A stretch of 64,000 nucleotides of DNA, from assembly GCF_014649915.1 (NCBI RefSeq), contig NZ_BMTY01000008.1, forward strand, positions 123,324-187,323, in the 5' to 3' direction. Numbering within the stretch: position 1 is the first letter of the stretch; the number at the start of each line of letters is the position of its first letter. This document shows, piece by piece, positions 43,756 through 54,507 of this stretch. The DNA is from Streptomyces toxytricini (lineage in GTDB: Bacteria; Actinomycetota; Actinomycetes; Streptomycetales; Streptomycetaceae). The notes under the pieces are model-generated. The model was not told the DNA's origin and ran no database searches. It worked only from the letters and a program-made list of their open reading frames with translations. The translations under genes were made by a program, and so were the position numbers.

Positions 43756-43847
43756 ACGTCACCCCCGCTGGATTGGCGTCGCGCAGGCGGGGCCATCAAT
43801 CCGGCAACACGGGCCGGTACGCCGGGCCGACGAGCGGGGGGAGGGGC

Positions 43848-45434
43848 ATGGAAACCATGGCGCAGCTGGGGGTGGGCATCGGGTGGCGGCCGGAGATCGC
43901 GGATGCGGTCGAGCGGCTGCCCGGCCTGGACTGGGTCGAGGTCGTCGCCGAGAACATCTGCCCCGGCCACCTGCCGGAGCCGCTGCAACGGCTGCTCGAC
44001 CGCGGCGTGCGCGTCGTCCCGCACGGGGTGTCGCTCGGCCTCGGCGGTGCGGAGCGGCCCGACGCGGGCCGGCTGGCCGCGCTCGCGGAGCGGGCGGTGG
44101 CGTTGGGGGCTCCGCTGGTCACCGAGCACATCGCCTTCGTACGGACCGCGTCCCCGGCCCTGGAGGCCGGGCACCTGCTGCCCGTGCAGCGGACCCGGGA
44201 CGCGCTCGACGTGCTGTGCGAGAACGTGCGGATCGCACAGGAGGCGCTGCCCGTGCCGCTGGCGCTGGAGAACATCGCCGCGCTCGTGCGCTGGCCGGGC
44301 GAGGAGCTGACGGAGGCGCAGTTCCTGGCGGAGCTGGTCGAGCGGACCGGCGTCCGGCTGCTCATCGACGTGGCGAACCTCCACACGAACCGCATCAACC
44401 GCGGGGAGGACCCGGCCGCGGTGCTGGCGGCGGTCCCGCCGGAGGCGCTGGCGTACGTGCACGTCGCGGGCGGCGTCGAGCGGGACGGCGTGTGGCACGA
44501 CACGCACGCCCATCCCGTGCCGCCGGCCGTGCTCGACGTCCTGGCGGACCTGGCGGGCCGGATGCGGCCGGCCGGGGTGCTGCTGGAGCGCGACGACGCC
44601 TTCCCGCCGGAGGAGGAGCTGGCCGCGGAACTCGCGGCCATCCGCTCCACCCTGGAGGCCGCCGCCGCCCCCGTTCTTGGTGCTCCTGCCGCGCCGGCCG
44701 CCGCCGTAGCCGGCGTTGGCGCCGCCGCCGTGCCTGCCACCGACGGCGTTCAGGCGCCGGCCGCCGCCGCGGTCGCCGCTGGCGCCGGTGCCCCGGCGGG
44801 CGCCGCCGTACCCGCCGTCGGCAGCGCCTCGGCCGGCGCCCTGCCTGACGGCGCTCACGGTGTTCCCGCGACCGTCGGCGCGGCGGCCGCGCGCGGGTCC
44901 GCCGGCCCCGGGGCCCCCGCCGCCCCGGGCGGTGCGCCCGGCGCCGCCGCCGCCACGGGGCCCGTCCTCGGCGGCGCGGGCGCGCAGGCCGCCTCCGGCG
45001 CGGCCGGCGCCCCCGACCGGCTCCCCGCCGCGCGGACCCGGGTGGGGTTGGAGCAGGCCGCGCTGTTGTCCGCGCTCGTCGCCGGGACGCCCGTCCCCGA
45101 GGGGTTCGACCGGCAGCGGGTGCGGGTGCAGGCGCGGGCGCTCGCGGCCAAGCGGGCCGACATCGTCGCCAAGGTCGCGCCCGAGCTGCCGGAGCTGCTC
45201 GGCGGGCGGAAGGCGTTCCGGGAGGCGTTCCTCGGGTACGCCCGCCACCGGCCCATGCCCGGCGGCTACCGGCGGGACGCGCTCGACTTCGCCGAGCACC
45301 TGCTGGTCCGCGACCTGCCCGCCGACCCCGCAGCACGGCGCCGCCTCACCGTCTGGTGGCGGGACCGCGCCGGGCCGAAGCCGCCGGGCCGGCTCGTGCG
45401 CTGGGCCCGCGCCCTGACGGGGAGGGCGGCGTGA
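43848..45434 (+). CDS. DUF692 (MbnB/TglH-like) multinuclear-iron enzyme with extra C-terminal domain
   Basis: This 528-residue protein has a DUF692 TIM-barrel in residues 1-270. The expected metal-ligand segments are present: [48 protein letters not shown] and LLERDD. Relatives such as MbnB and TglH modify cysteines in ribosomal peptides. Residues about 275-390 are an Ala/Gly/Pro-rich linker. Residues about 395-510 ([20 protein letters not shown] onward) form a second helical domain that may replace the separate partner protein such enzymes usually need. GGGGGGAGGGG precedes the ATG. It overlaps the TIGR04222 gene by GTGA. Confidence 0.88.
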   Translation: METMAQLGVGIGWRPEIADAVERLPGLDWVEVVAENICPGHLPEPLQRLLDRGVRVVPHGVSLGLGGAERPDAGRLAALAERAVALGAPLVTEHIAFVRTASPALEAGHLLPVQRTRDALDVLCENVRIAQEALPVPLALENIAALVRWPGEELTEAQFLAELVERTGVRLLIDVANLHTNRINRGEDPAAVLAAVPPEALAYVHVAGGVERDGVWHDTHAHPVPPAVLDVLADLAGRMRPAGVLLERDDAFPPEEELAAELAAIRSTLEAAAAPVLGAPAAPAAAVAGVGAAAVPATDGVQAPAAAAVAAGAGAPAGAAVPAVGSASAGALPDGAHGVPATVGAAAARGSAGPGAPAAPGGAPGAAAATGPVLGGAGAQAASGAAGAPDRLPAARTRVGLEQAALLSALVAGTPVPEGFDRQRVRVQARALAAKRADIVAKVAPELPELLGGRKAFREAFLGYARHRPMPGGYRRDALDFAEHLLVRDLPADPAARRRLTVWWRDRAGPKPPGRLVRWARALTGRAA

Positions 45435-46444
45435 ACGGCTCCGCCGTCGTCTGGCTCGCCGTCGCCGTCTCCAGCGTGCTGCTGGTGGGGGCGCTGCGGC
45501 GCACCCGGCCCCGAACCGGCGGGGAGCAGCCCCGGCTGCTCGACCTGTCCGAGGCGGCGTTCCTCACGGGCGGGCCCGGCGGGGTCGTCGACACCGCGCT
45601 CGTCGCGCTCCTCGGGGACGGCCGCCTGACCGCCGGCGGCCCCGGCATCGTCCAGGCTCGGCCCGGCGCCCCCGCCGCCGACACGGCCGAGCGGGCGGTG
45701 CTGCGCGCCTGCGGGCAGGCCCCTTCCGGCTGGCTGTACCAGGTGCGGTACGCAGCCATGCGCGATCCGGCCGTGCAGGAGGTCGGGGACGGGCTGGCGG
45801 CCCGCGGGCTGCTGGCCGCGCCGGGCCGGGGGCGCGGCGTGCGGCTGTGGGCTGTGGTGCAGGCCGCCGTGTGCGGGGTGCTGTTGCTGCTGTCGCTGCC
45901 GCTGGTGCTCTTCACGCTCGCGGTGTCCGGCGGCGGTGTGTCGGTGCCGTTCGCGCTGCTGGTCGGCGCCGTCGTCGGGGCGGTCTGCGCGAGGCGGGCG
46001 GCGCGGCGGGTCACCCCGCAGGGGCGGCGGGCGCTCCGGGCGATGCGCGCGCTGTACGTGGGCGACGGGAGCCCGCAGGCCCAGACGGCGCTGTTCGGGC
46101 TGCGTACGCTGCGGGACCCGTACCTGGGGCCGCTGCTGATTCCGGCGGCGCGGCAGGCGCGGCTGGCCGCGGCCCAGCACCGGGCGCAGGCCGGCCGGTC
46201 GCGAAGCGGAAGCGGCGACGGCGGGAGCGACGGATGCGGGTCGTCCGGCGCCGAGGCGGTGCCCGTCGTGTGGTGCGCCGGATCCGCCGACTCGGGCGGC
46301 GGCTCGGGCTGCGGGTCTTCCGGCGACAGCGGCTGGGGCGGTTCCGGGTGCGGGAGTTCGGGCGGATCGAGCTGCTCCGGCTCGTCCGGGTCCAGCTGCT
46401 CCGGCTCCTCGTCGAGCTGCTCCAGCAGCTCTTCCTCCTCCTGA
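45431..46444 (+). CDS. TIGR04222-type membrane protein with a Cys/Ser/Gly-rich tail
   Basis: This 337-residue protein has one N-terminal membrane segment ([17 protein letters not shown]), the TIGR04222-type region [20 protein letters not shown], two further membrane segments ([20 protein letters not shown] and [14 protein letters not shown]), a cytoplasmic-like stretch and a low-complexity C-terminal tail of about 80 residues built from Ser, Gly and several Cys, ending in seven Ser. The GTG start overlaps the DUF692 stop, so the pair is translationally coupled. The tail is a reasonable candidate substrate for its DUF692 partner; this is inference. Confidence 0.82.
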   Translation: MNGSAVVWLAVAVSSVLLVGALRRTRPRTGGEQPRLLDLSEAAFLTGGPGGVVDTALVALLGDGRLTAGGPGIVQARPGAPAADTAERAVLRACGQAPSGWLYQVRYAAMRDPAVQEVGDGLAARGLLAAPGRGRGVRLWAVVQAAVCGVLLLLSLPLVLFTLAVSGGGVSVPFALLVGAVVGAVCARRAARRVTPQGRRALRAMRALYVGDGSPQAQTALFGLRTLRDPYLGPLLIPAARQARLAAAQHRAQAGRSRSGSGDGGSDGCGSSGAEAVPVVWCAGSADSGGGSGCGSSGDSGWGGSGCGSSGGSSCSGSSGSSCSGSSSSCSSSSSSS

Positions 46445-46493
46445 GGCCGGCCCCGCCGCATCCGGAGCCCGCGCCGGTGTCGCTGGACCACCG

Positions 46494-46534
46494 GGCGGAA
46501 GCGCCCCGGGCACCTGGCCCGGGGCGCTTCCGCC
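46494..46534. terminator. Strong hairpin terminator between TIGR04222 gene and hemQ
   Basis: An 18-bp perfect stem (46494-46511 with 46517-46534) encloses a five-base loop ACCTG. It lies between two convergent genes, 50 bases after the TIGR04222 stop. Confidence 0.85.
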
Positions 46535-46599
46535 GGCAGTCTGAACTTCCGGTGCGGGGTCTCCGGCTGCGTCGTTTCGGGGGCAGGGCCTCCCCAGCC

Positions 46600-46623
46600 G
46601 CCGGAGGAGGTCATTCCTCCGGC
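46600..46623. terminator. Second hairpin near the hemQ stop
   Basis: GCCGGAGGA (46600-46608) and TCCTCCGGC (46615-46623) pair perfectly around six bases, just past the end of hemQ on its strand. Confidence 0.6.
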
Positions 46624-46644
46624 TGTTTCCCCCCGGGGGAGGTA

Positions 46645-47358
46645 TCAGGCGAGCCCGGCGACCAGGTCGGCGACGGACTTGCGGCGCCCGGTGAAGAAGG
46701 GGACCTCTTCCCGGACGTGCATACGGGCCTCGGAGGCGCGCAGGTGGCGCATCAGGTCGACGATGCGGTACAGCTCGTCGGCCTCGAAGGCCAGCAGCCA
46801 CTCGTAGTCGCCCAGCGAGAAGGAGGCGACGGTGTTGGCGCGGACGTCCGGGTAGCCGCGGGCCATCTTTCCGTGGTCGGCGAGCATGCGGCGGCGGTCC
46901 TCGTCGGGCAGCAGGTACCAGTCGTAGCTGCGCACGAAGGGGTAGACGCTGACGTAGTCGCGGGCGACCTCGTCCGCGAGGAACGCCGGGATGTGCGACT
47001 TGTTGAACTCGGCCGGGCGGTGCAGGGCCATGTTCGACCACACCGGCTCCAGCGCGCGGCCCAGCCTGGTGCGCCGGAACAGGTTGTACGCGGTCTGCAG
47101 CTCGTCGGCCGTCTCCGCGTGCCACCAGATCATGACGTCGGCGTCGGCGCGCAGGCCCGAGACGTCGTAGGTGCCGCGGACGGTGATGTCCTTGGCGGCC
47201 AGCTGGTCGAAGAGCTCCTGGACCTCGTCCGCGTAGCCCGTCCGGTCCTCCGGGAGCACGTCCTTCAGCTTGAAGACGGACCACAGGGTGTAGCGGATGA
47301 CCTCGTTGAGGTCCTTCGCCTTCTTCCCCGCGTTGGGGATCTTCTCTGGTGCAGTCAT
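46645..47358 (-). CDS. hemQ: Coproheme decarboxylase HemQ
   Basis: This 237-residue protein of the chlorite-dismutase fold removes two propionates from coproheme to make haem b, the last step of the actinobacterial coproporphyrin pathway. Family features are YTLWSVFKL near the start, [10 protein letters not shown], the [17 protein letters not shown] region with the radical-forming Tyr in [16 protein letters not shown], and [20 protein letters not shown]. Length is typical. It starts 23 bases after hemY and is probably in the same operon. Confidence 0.94.
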   Translation of the reverse strand: MTAPEKIPNAGKKAKDLNEVIRYTLWSVFKLKDVLPEDRTGYADEVQELFDQLAAKDITVRGTYDVSGLRADADVMIWWHAETADELQTAYNLFRRTRLGRALEPVWSNMALHRPAEFNKSHIPAFLADEVARDYVSVYPFVRSYDWYLLPDEDRRRMLADHGKMARGYPDVRANTVASFSLGDYEWLLAFEADELYRIVDLMRHLRASEARMHVREEVPFFTGRRKSVADLVAGLA

Positions 47359-47381
47359 GCGTCCATTGTCCCGTGTGCCGA

Positions 47382-48857
47382 TCAGTGCTCGGAGCCAGGG
47401 GTGCCCCATGCGGCGGCGACCGCGTCGGCGGCCTTCCGGGCACTGGCGATGCAGGCGGGGATGCCGACGCCGTCGTAGAGGGCGCCGCACACGGCGAGGC
47501 CGGGCAGCGCGCCTACCGCGGCGCGGATCCGGGCGACCCGGTCGAGGTGGCCGACGGGGTACTGGGGCAGCCCTCCGTCCCAGCGGGTGACGGTGGAGGC
47601 GACCGGCTTGGCGGTGAGGCCGACGGCCTCGCCGAGGTCGCGCAGCGAGACGCCGACGAGTTCGGAGTCCTCGCGGGCCAGGTCGGCGTCGTCGCCGTGG
47701 CGGCCGACGGAGGTGCGCAGCAGGAAGAGGTCGGGGTCGGTGCCGGCCCAGGCCCATTTGCTGCTGGAGAAGGTGGACGCCTTGATCGTCTTTCCGTCGA
47801 CGGGCGGTACGAGGAACCCGCTGGCCGTTCCGCCGGTGATCGCGGCGGGCAGCTGCGAGCGCCGGAACGCCATGGTGACGAGGGCCATCGATGCGTACTC
47901 CACCGCGCGGAGCTCGGCCGCGGCGGCCGGGGCGGTGTCCTGGAGGAGCCGGGCGGCGGGGCCGGCCGGCACGGCGAGGACGACGGCGTCCGCGTCGACG
48001 GCGCCGGCGGCGGTGACGGCCCGCCAGCCGCCGGGTGTGCGCCGGAGTTCGCGGACTTCGGCGCCGGTGGTGATCTCGGCGCCGGCGGCCCGGCAGGCGT
48101 CGGCGACGGCGGCGGCGAGGCGGCCGATGCCGCCCTCGATGCCGGAGAATACGGGGCCCTGCGCCGGCTGCGCCGCGGCCCGGCGCTGGAGGTCGCGTAC
48201 GGCGTCGCCGAGCGAGCCGTGCGTACGGGCGGCCTCGTACAGCTGGGGGACGGCGGCGCGCAGCGAGATGCGGTAGGCGTCGCCTGCGTACACGCCGCCG
48301 AGGAGGGGTTCGACGAGCCGGTCGACGACCTCGCGGCCGAGGCGGGCGGCGACGTACGCGCCGACGGCGACGTCCTCGCCGATCTCGGCGGGCGGCAGGT
48401 CGGCTTCGGCGCCGATCCGGGCGAGGCCCTCGGCGGAGAGGACGCCGGAGGCGGCCAGCGGCGCCGTGTCGCCGGGGACGCCCATGACGTGCCCGGTCGG
48501 CATCGGCCGCAGCGCGCCGCGGGTCCACAGGTGGGCGGTGGTGGTGGCGGGCGGCTGGAGGGCCGGGCCGAGGCCGACGGCGCGGGCGAGGTCGAGGGCT
48601 TCGGGTCGGCGGGCCAGCACGGACTCGGCGCCGAGGTCGACGGGGGCGCCGGCGAGTTCGCCGGCGTACAGCTTGCCGCCGAGGCGCTGCCCGGCCTCCA
48701 GCAGGGTGACGCGGAGTCCGGCGGCGAGGAGCCTGTGGGCCGCGGCGAGGCCGGCGATGCCGCCGCCGATGACGAGGACACGGCGGCGGGGGGCCGTGCC
48801 GGGGGCGCCGGGCGCGCCGTGGGTGCCGTCGTCCGTACGCGTGTCCGCTTCGTGCAT
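47382..48857 (-). CDS. hemY: Coproporphyrinogen III/protoporphyrinogen oxidase (HemY/CgoX)
   Basis: This 491-residue flavoenzyme has an N-terminal FAD fold ([18 protein letters not shown], residues about 28-45), the [12 protein letters not shown] motif and a C-terminal [17 protein letters not shown] region that closes the FAD site. In actinobacteria the true substrate is coproporphyrinogen III, and coupling to hemQ downstream supports that. The ATG at 48857 is preferred; a GTG two codons earlier is possible. No membrane segment is seen. Confidence 0.92.
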   Translation of the reverse strand: MHEADTRTDDGTHGAPGAPGTAPRRRVLVIGGGIAGLAAAHRLLAAGLRVTLLEAGQRLGGKLYAGELAGAPVDLGAESVLARRPEALDLARAVGLGPALQPPATTTAHLWTRGALRPMPTGHVMGVPGDTAPLAASGVLSAEGLARIGAEADLPPAEIGEDVAVGAYVAARLGREVVDRLVEPLLGGVYAGDAYRISLRAAVPQLYEAARTHGSLGDAVRDLQRRAAAQPAQGPVFSGIEGGIGRLAAAVADACRAAGAEITTGAEVRELRRTPGGWRAVTAAGAVDADAVVLAVPAGPAARLLQDTAPAAAAELRAVEYASMALVTMAFRRSQLPAAITGGTASGFLVPPVDGKTIKASTFSSSKWAWAGTDPDLFLLRTSVGRHGDDADLAREDSELVGVSLRDLGEAVGLTAKPVASTVTRWDGGLPQYPVGHLDRVARIRAAVGALPGLAVCGALYDGVGIPACIASARKAADAVAAAWGTPGSEH

Positions 48858-49007
48858 GGACACATGCTCTCAGACCGGGTTCCGGGGCCGCGCCGAGGCC
48901 GGACCGTGACCGCATCGGGACCGTCCCGGGACCGGCGGGGCGAAACCCGGGGGGCGGGAGCGCGCGTCGAAACGGCACGACGGCATCCGACCCCCGGGGG
49001 GACCGCA

Positions 49008-50057
49008 GTGCGAGCACGCTCCAGTTCGACCACCACCATGACGCGCGCGACACGGACGGGGCGGCGCGGTGCGGCCGCGCTGGCCGGGCTGGCCCTGGCG
49101 GGCTCGCTGGCGCTCACCGGCTGCGGCGCCGACGGCGAGGCGGCGGGCTCCGCCGCCGCCGACAAGGCCGCGGTGGCACCGGCCGCCCCCAAGGGGGAGG
49201 CCCGTACGGGCGCCGGGGCGGCCGCCCCGCCGGCGGAGGGCGCGGCGAAGGCGCCGGGTGCACCGGCCCCGGCCGCGGTCCGGCCGCACGTGATCAGGAC
49301 GGCCTCGCTGGCGATCGAGACGGACGACGCCGGGAAGGCGCTGGCGTCGGCCCGGGCGGCCGCGGAGGGCGCCGGCGGGTTCGTCGGCAACGAGTCGACG
49401 CGGCGCGGCAAGGACGGCCGGATGACGTCGACGGTGACCCTGCGCGTGCCCTCCGAGCGGTTCGACGCCGTGCTCGGCGCCCTGGAGGGCAGCGGGAAGC
49501 TCCTTCACCGGAAGGTGGAGGCGCAGGACGTGACGGAGAAGGTCGCGGACGTCGACAGCCGCGTCCGCTCGCAGCAGGCGAGCGTCGCGCGGGTGCGGGA
49601 GATGATGGAGCGGGCCACCGCCCTCGGCGACGTGGTCATGCTGGAGGGCGAGCTGAGCAAGCGCCAGTCGGACCTGGAGTCGCTGCTGGCGCAGCAGACC
49701 GCGCTGAAGGACCAGACCTCGCTCGGCACGGTCACCGTGGAGGTCTCGGAGCCCGAGGCCGCGGCCGGGCCGGCGGAGGACGGCGAACGGCCGTCGGTGT
49801 GGGGTGCGCTGCGGACCGGCTGGGAGGCGTTCACGAACGTCGTCGCCTACGCCGTCGTCGCGGTGGCGCTGGTGCTGCCGTTCGCGGCGGCGGCCGCGGT
49901 CGGCGTGCTGGGCTTCCGGTTCCTGCGCCGCCGTCGGCGGGGCGGCGGCGCGGCCGCCGCGGCGGTCGGCGCGGGCGCAAAGGCGCCCGCCGCCCCGGCC
50001 GTCCCGGCGGCGCGGGACGGGGGCGACCCGGCGGAGTCGCCCCGGATCTCGGACTGA
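49008..50057 (+). CDS. DUF4349 lipoprotein
   Basis: This 349-residue protein has a lipoprotein signal (lipobox LTGC), an Ala/Pro-rich spacer, and a DUF4349 domain from about residue 95. The domain includes [20 protein letters not shown] and a central coiled coil ([20 protein letters not shown] through [20 protein letters not shown]). A membrane helix ([20 protein letters not shown]) and a basic tail follow at the C-terminus. So both ends are at the membrane with the coiled coil outside. GGGGGGA precedes the GTG at 49008; an ATG ten codons later is possible. Function is unknown. Confidence 0.88.
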   Translation: MRARSSSTTTMTRATRTGRRGAAALAGLALAGSLALTGCGADGEAAGSAAADKAAVAPAAPKGEARTGAGAAAPPAEGAAKAPGAPAPAAVRPHVIRTASLAIETDDAGKALASARAAAEGAGGFVGNESTRRGKDGRMTSTVTLRVPSERFDAVLGALEGSGKLLHRKVEAQDVTEKVADVDSRVRSQQASVARVREMMERATALGDVVMLEGELSKRQSDLESLLAQQTALKDQTSLGTVTVEVSEPEAAAGPAEDGERPSVWGALRTGWEAFTNVVAYAVVAVALVLPFAAAAAVGVLGFRFLRRRRRGGGAAAAAVGAGAKAPAAPAVPAARDGGDPAESPRISD

Positions 50058-50105
50058 ACAACCGTTCCCCGTAGCGTGTTCTCCACGTGATCACAGTGGA
50101 GGACG

Positions 50106-51497
50106 GTGCGGACGATGGCGGTGGAACGGCTGGTGGTGGTCGGCGGCGACGCGGCGGGGATGTCCGCCGCGTCGCAGGCCCGGCGGCTGAAGGGCCCTGC
50201 GGAGCTGGAGATCACGGCCTTCGAGCGGGGCCGCTTCACCTCGTACTCGGCGTGCGGGATCCCGTACTGGATCGGCGGCGACGTCGGCGACCGGGACGAC
50301 CTGATCGCCCGCACCCCCGAGGAGCACCGCGCCCGCGGCATCGACCTGCGCACCCGTACGGAGGTGCTGGAGCTGGACCTCGCCGGGAGCCGCGTCCGCG
50401 CCCGCGACCTCGACTCCGGCGCCGAGTCCTGGACCGGCTTCGACAAGCTCGTCCTGGCGACGGGCGCCCGCCCGGTCCGGCCGCGCATGCCCGGCATCGG
50501 CGCCCACGGCGTCCACGGGGTGCAGACCCTCGACGACGGGCAGCGCCTGATGGACACCCTGGAGCGGACCGGCGGCCGCCGGGCCGTCGTCGTCGGCGCC
50601 GGCTACATCGGCGTGGAGATGGCGGAGGCCCTGCTGCACCGGGGCTTCGAGGTCACCGTCCTGCACCGCGGCGAGCAGCCGATGTCCACCCTCGATCCGG
50701 ACATGGGCGGCCTGGTGCACACGGCGATGAACCGGATGGGCATCAGGACGGTCGCCGGCGCCGAGGTGGCGGAGGTGCTCACGGACGGCGCCGGGCAGGC
50801 GCGCGCGGTCCGCACCGCGTCGGGGGACGAGTACCCGGCGGACGTGGTGGTCCTCGGCATCGGCGTGGAGCCGCGGACCGGCCTGGCCCGCGCGGCGGGG
50901 CTGCCGCTGGGCGCATCGGGCGGGCTGCTGACGGACCTGTCGATGCGGGTCCGCGGGTACGGCAACGTGTGGGCGGGCGGCGACTGCGTGGAGGTGCTGG
51001 ACCTGGTCGCGGGCCGCCACCGGCACGTCCCGCTCGGCACGCACGCGAACAAGCACGGGCAGGTGATCGGCTCGGGCGTCGGCGGCGGCTACGCCACCTT
51101 CCCCGGCGTGGTGGGCACGGCGGTCAGCAAGGTCTGCGACCTGGAGATCGCGCGGACGGGGCTGCGCGAGGCGGACGCCCGGGAGGCGGGGCTGCAGTTC
51201 GTGACGGCGACCGTCGCCTCGACGACGACGGCCGGCTACTACCCGGGGGCCGCCGGCATGACGGTCAAGATGCTGGCGGAGCGTCGGACGGGCCGGCTGC
51301 TCGGGGTGCAGATCGTCGGCGGGGCGGGGTCCGCGAAGCGGGTGGACGCCGCGGCGGTCGCGCTGACGGCGGGCATGACGGTGGAGCAGGTCGTCGCCCT
51401 GGACCTGGGGTACGCGCCGCCGTTCTCCCCCGTGTGGGACCCGGTCCTGGTGGCGGCCCGCAAGGCGGTCGCCGCGGTCCGCTCGGCCGGGGTGTGA
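50106..51497 (+). CDS. FAD-dependent CoA-disulfide reductase/NADH oxidase-like protein
   Basis: This 463-residue flavoprotein has an N-terminal FAD motif (VVVGGDAAGMSAASQA), the redox-active single Cys in SYSACGIPYW near residue 46, an NAD(P) motif VVVGAGYIGVEMAEALL near residues 158-175, and the WAGGDC FAD contact. This is the layout of CoA-disulfide reductases and related peroxidases and NADH oxidases. The start may be GTG 50106 or ATG 50115; GGAGG at about 50098-50102 is closer to the first. A near-palindrome around GTGATCAC (50087-50094) lies just upstream. Confidence 0.88.
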   Translation: MRTMAVERLVVVGGDAAGMSAASQARRLKGPAELEITAFERGRFTSYSACGIPYWIGGDVGDRDDLIARTPEEHRARGIDLRTRTEVLELDLAGSRVRARDLDSGAESWTGFDKLVLATGARPVRPRMPGIGAHGVHGVQTLDDGQRLMDTLERTGGRRAVVVGAGYIGVEMAEALLHRGFEVTVLHRGEQPMSTLDPDMGGLVHTAMNRMGIRTVAGAEVAEVLTDGAGQARAVRTASGDEYPADVVVLGIGVEPRTGLARAAGLPLGASGGLLTDLSMRVRGYGNVWAGGDCVEVLDLVAGRHRHVPLGTHANKHGQVIGSGVGGGYATFPGVVGTAVSKVCDLEIARTGLREADAREAGLQFVTATVASTTTAGYYPGAAGMTVKMLAERRTGRLLGVQIVGGAGSAKRVDAAAVALTAGMTVEQVVALDLGYAPPFSPVWDPVLVAARKAVAAVRSAGV

Positions 51498-51503
51498 CCG
51501 CCG

Positions 51504-51543
51504 CGGTCCCCGGCCCGCCGCCGCGGCGGCGGGCCGGGGACCG
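51504..51543. terminator. 40-base perfect palindrome between the flavoprotein gene and hemE
   Basis: Positions 51504-51523 are the exact reverse complement of 51524-51543. It lies between two convergent genes and should act as a bidirectional terminator. Confidence 0.85.
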
Positions 51544-51548
51544 GCGGG

Positions 51549-52613
51549 TCAGCGCGCGGTGCGGGTGTGGACGTGGTCCACGAGGCGGGTCAGGGCGTCC
51601 GGGTCGGTCGTCGGCAGGACGCCGTGGCCGAGGTTGAAGACGTGGCCCTCCAGCTCGGCGGCGGCCGCGAGGACCTCGTCGGTCTTGGCCCGGACGGCCT
51701 CGGGGGTGGAGAAGAGGACGGCGGGGTCCAGGTTGCCCTGGAGCGCCTTGCCCGGGCCGACGCGCCGCGCCGCCTCGTCCAGCGGGATCCGCCAGTCGAC
51801 GCCCACGACGTCCGCGCCGGCCTCGCCCATCAGGCCGAGGAGCTCGCCGGTGCCCACGCCGAAGTGGATGCGCGGGACGCCGTAGGAGGCGACGGAGTCG
51901 AAGACCTTCGCGGAGGCCGGCATGACCGAGCGCCGGTAGTCCGCCGGGGCGAGTGCGCCGACCCAGGAGTCGAAGAGCTGGACGGCGGAGGCGCCCGCCT
52001 CGATCTGCACCTTCAGGAAGGCCGAGGTGATCTCCGCGAGGCGGTCCAGCAGGTCGGCCCACAGCTGCGGGTCGCCGTACATGAGCGCCTTGGTGTGCTC
52101 GTGGTTGCGGGACGGGCCGCCCTCGACGAGGTAGCTCGCGAGGGTGAAAGGAGCACCGGCGAAGCCGATCAACGGGGTGGCGCCGAGTTCACCCGTGAGC
52201 ATGCCGATCGCCTCGGTGACGTACGGCACGTCCTCCGGGGTGAGGTCGCGCAGCTGTGCGAGGTCCTCGCGGCGGCGGATGGGCTGGGCGACGACGGGCC
52301 CGATGCCGGGCTTGATGTCGAGGTCCACGCCGATCGCCTTGAGCGGGACCACGATGTCCGAGAAGAAGATCGCGGCGTCCACCTTGTGGCGGCGCACCGG
52401 CTGCAGCGTGATCTCGGTGACCAGGTCGGGCCGCATGCAGGACTCCAGCATGGCGGTGCCCTCGCGGACCTTGCGGTATTCGGGGAGGGAGCGCCCGGCC
52501 TGCCGCATGAACCACACCGGGGTGTGCGGTACCGGCTCGCGGCGGCACGCCTTCAGGAAGGCGGAATCGTACGTCTGGCTCGGCTGGCCCGTGGGGCGGT
52601 CGTTGGCGCTCAC
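51549..52613 (-). CDS. hemE: Uroporphyrinogen decarboxylase HemE
   Basis: This 354-residue cytosolic enzyme makes coproporphyrinogen III. Signature motifs are [16 protein letters not shown] near residue 32, [27 protein letters not shown] and the C-terminal [11 protein letters not shown] and FNLGHGVLP. The GTG at 52613 gives the normal family length; an upstream in-frame start would add 31 basic residues. It is divergent from the DUF3000 gene and about 2.7 kb from the hemY-hemQ pair. Confidence 0.96.
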   Translation of the reverse strand: MSANDRPTGQPSQTYDSAFLKACRREPVPHTPVWFMRQAGRSLPEYRKVREGTAMLESCMRPDLVTEITLQPVRRHKVDAAIFFSDIVVPLKAIGVDLDIKPGIGPVVAQPIRRREDLAQLRDLTPEDVPYVTEAIGMLTGELGATPLIGFAGAPFTLASYLVEGGPSRNHEHTKALMYGDPQLWADLLDRLAEITSAFLKVQIEAGASAVQLFDSWVGALAPADYRRSVMPASAKVFDSVASYGVPRIHFGVGTGELLGLMGEAGADVVGVDWRIPLDEAARRVGPGKALQGNLDPAVLFSTPEAVRAKTDEVLAAAAELEGHVFNLGHGVLPTTDPDALTRLVDHVHTRTAR

Positions 52614-52704
52614 GCCGCAAATCTTCGCACGTGTGCAGAAGTGGCCGTCATGGCGCGGGTGTCCCTGCGGCCTACGGGCCCTCGTTCCGCCTAGTCTTCC
52701 GGGC

Positions 52705-53361
52705 ATGGCTGCGGCTCAGGGACGATTTTCAGATGGCGCCGACGGTATGGACAGCGGGAAGGAGAGCTCCGTCCCGCTCCCGTTCCGGCGGGCGGTCGAG
52801 GGCTTGAAGAAGGCGCGCCTGCGGCCGGGGATCGAGATCGACCCGGTCAAACCGCCGCAGCGGCTGGCGCCGTACGCGTACGCGCTGGAGGCGGCGGCCG
52901 TCGAGGGCGAGGAGGACCTCGCCGACGGGCGGCTCATCCTGCTGCACGACCCGGCCGGGCACGAGGCCTGGCGGGGGACGTTCCGCCTGGTGACGCTGGT
53001 GCGGGCGGAGCTGGAGCCGGAGATGGCGGCCGACCCGCTGCTGCCGGACGTGTGCTGGTCCTGGCTGACCGGGGCGCTGGAGGCGCGCGGGCTGTCGTTC
53101 GCGGAGGCGAGCGGCACCGTGACGATGGCGGGGTCCCACTACTTCGGCGGGCTCGCCGAGCGGCGGCCCGCGACGCAGATCGAGATCCGCGCCTCGTGGA
53201 CGCCGCGCGAGGGGGCGGGCGGGGTGCCGGACACCCCGGGGCACCTGGCGGCGTGGTGCGAGCTGCTGTGCCAGACCGCGGGGATGCCGCCGCTGGGGCC
53301 GGGCGAGGCCGGGCCGGGTGTGGTTTCCCTGCCACAGCGGCGCGGTCCGCACCACCCGTAG
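52705..53361 (+). CDS. DUF3000 domain protein
   Basis: This 218-residue soluble protein belongs to the actinobacterial DUF3000 family ([20 protein letters not shown] near residue 25, then the mixed core ending [20 protein letters not shown]). It is typically found next to hemE in this group, as here. The ATG at 52705 follows a possible -10 element TAGTCT by seven bases, so the transcript may be leaderless. Function is unknown. Confidence 0.88.
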   Translation: MAAAQGRFSDGADGMDSGKESSVPLPFRRAVEGLKKARLRPGIEIDPVKPPQRLAPYAYALEAAAVEGEEDLADGRLILLHDPAGHEAWRGTFRLVTLVRAELEPEMAADPLLPDVCWSWLTGALEARGLSFAEASGTVTMAGSHYFGGLAERRPATQIEIRASWTPREGAGGVPDTPGHLAAWCELLCQTAGMPPLGPGEAGPGVVSLPQRRGPHHP

Positions 53362-53672
53362 CGGTGGCTCCGTACGGCGGCACGCGCCGTCCGCCGGACG
53401 GAGGCGGCCGGGAGGCGCCGCGGGCTTCCGATGCAGGAACGGCTGATCGAAAGGCCGCGGCATCCGTGCGGGAACGCGCCTCGGCGTGCGGGCTTCTGAT
53501 CACCCGATGATCGATCGTGCGTCCGAATCGCCCGAATTGTTACTCACTAAATCGTGATCATTCCCTAAAGCCGGGCGGGTGACGTGCCGAAGGAACCAGT
53601 GACCATCCGCACGGTTCGCACCGGCTTCCTTCCCCGAGCCGGCCCGTCCCGCCACTCCCCCAGGAGGCCTAG
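53362..53672 (+). promoter_or_regulatory. Intergenic region with an AT-rich promoter segment before the LuxR-type gene
   Basis: The first half is ordinary GC-rich DNA. From about 53500 to 53570 the sequence turns unusually AT-rich for this genome, with repeated GATCA/TGATC motifs (CGATGATCGATCG, AATCGTGATCATT). This is likely to be the promoter and regulator-binding region of the next gene. AGGAGG is at 53662-53667. Confidence 0.55.
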
Positions 53673-54335
53673 GTGTCCGTTCTTCTCGAGCAGCCCGCAA
53701 GCCTGGTCGCCTACCGCCCGAACAAGCCGACGGCCATGGTCGTCGTGGCCGACCCGCGCGTCCGTTCCACCGTGACCCGCCATCTGTGGGCCCTCGGAGT
53801 ACGCGATGTGATCGAGGCGTCGTCCATCGCGGAGGCCCGCCCCCGCGTCGGCAGCCCGCGCGACATCTGCGTGGCCGACGTGCACCTGCCCGACGGTTCC
53901 GGTCTGACCCTCCTCTCCGAGACCCGCGCCGCGGGCTGGCCGAACGGCCTGGCCCTCTCCGCGGCCGACGACATCGGCGCCGTCCGCAACGCCCTCGCGG
54001 GCGGGGTGAAGGGGTACGTCGTCACCGGCACGCGGACCAACATCGGACTCCCCACCCGCCCGGGCGCCGCCCCCATCGGCGCCGCCGCCGCCCGCATGCA
54101 CCGCCGCCCCCCGGGTGCCCCGAGCCACCCGGGCGGCTACCGCGAGCTCTCCGGCCGCGAGGTGGAGGTCCTCCGCCTGGTCGCCGAGGGCCAGTCGAAC
54201 AAGGCCATCGGCGTCTCCATGGGCCTGTCCGCCCTGACCGTGAAGTCCCACCTGGCCCGCATCGCCCGCAAGCTGGGCACCGGCGACCGCGCCGGAATGG
54301 TCGCCGTCGCCCTGCGGACCGGGATCATCCACTGA
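53673..54335 (+). CDS. Orphan LuxR-type response regulator
   Basis: This 220-residue protein has a receiver-like N-terminus (VVVADPRVRSTVTRHLWALG, then DICVADVHLPDGSG with a possible phospho-acceptor Asp) and a C-terminal LuxR helix-turn-helix (LSGREVEVLRLVAEGQSNKA, LSALTVKSHLARIARKLGT). The acidic pocket has one Asp where two are usual, so it may not be classically phosphorylated. No sensor kinase is adjacent. AGGAGG sits six bases before the GTG start. It is followed by a 36-base palindrome. Confidence 0.88.
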   Translation: MSVLLEQPASLVAYRPNKPTAMVVVADPRVRSTVTRHLWALGVRDVIEASSIAEARPRVGSPRDICVADVHLPDGSGLTLLSETRAAGWPNGLALSAADDIGAVRNALAGGVKGYVVTGTRTNIGLPTRPGAAPIGAAAARMHRRPPGAPSHPGGYRELSGREVEVLRLVAEGQSNKAIGVSMGLSALTVKSHLARIARKLGTGDRAGMVAVALRTGIIH

Positions 54336-54446
54336 CCCCGGCCCGGCGTCCCCCGGCGGCCCGGCCCGGGCCGGCAGCGGGGCAGCGCCGGGAGAACCGC
54401 GGGGAACCACGGGGGAAACGGCGAGCCCTGGCCTGAAGGCCCCCAC

Positions 54447-54482
54447 CGCGCCCGTCGCCGGAACGTTCCGGCGACGGGCGCG
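54447..54482. terminator. 36-base perfect palindrome after the LuxR-type gene
   Basis: Positions 54447-54464 are the exact reverse complement of 54465-54482, centred on GGAACGTTCC. It lies between two co-directional genes, 26 bases before the RNase D start, and may be a terminator, an operator, or both. Confidence 0.75.
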
Positions 54483-54507
54483 CCGTATCCGCGGATACCC
54501 TTGAGCG

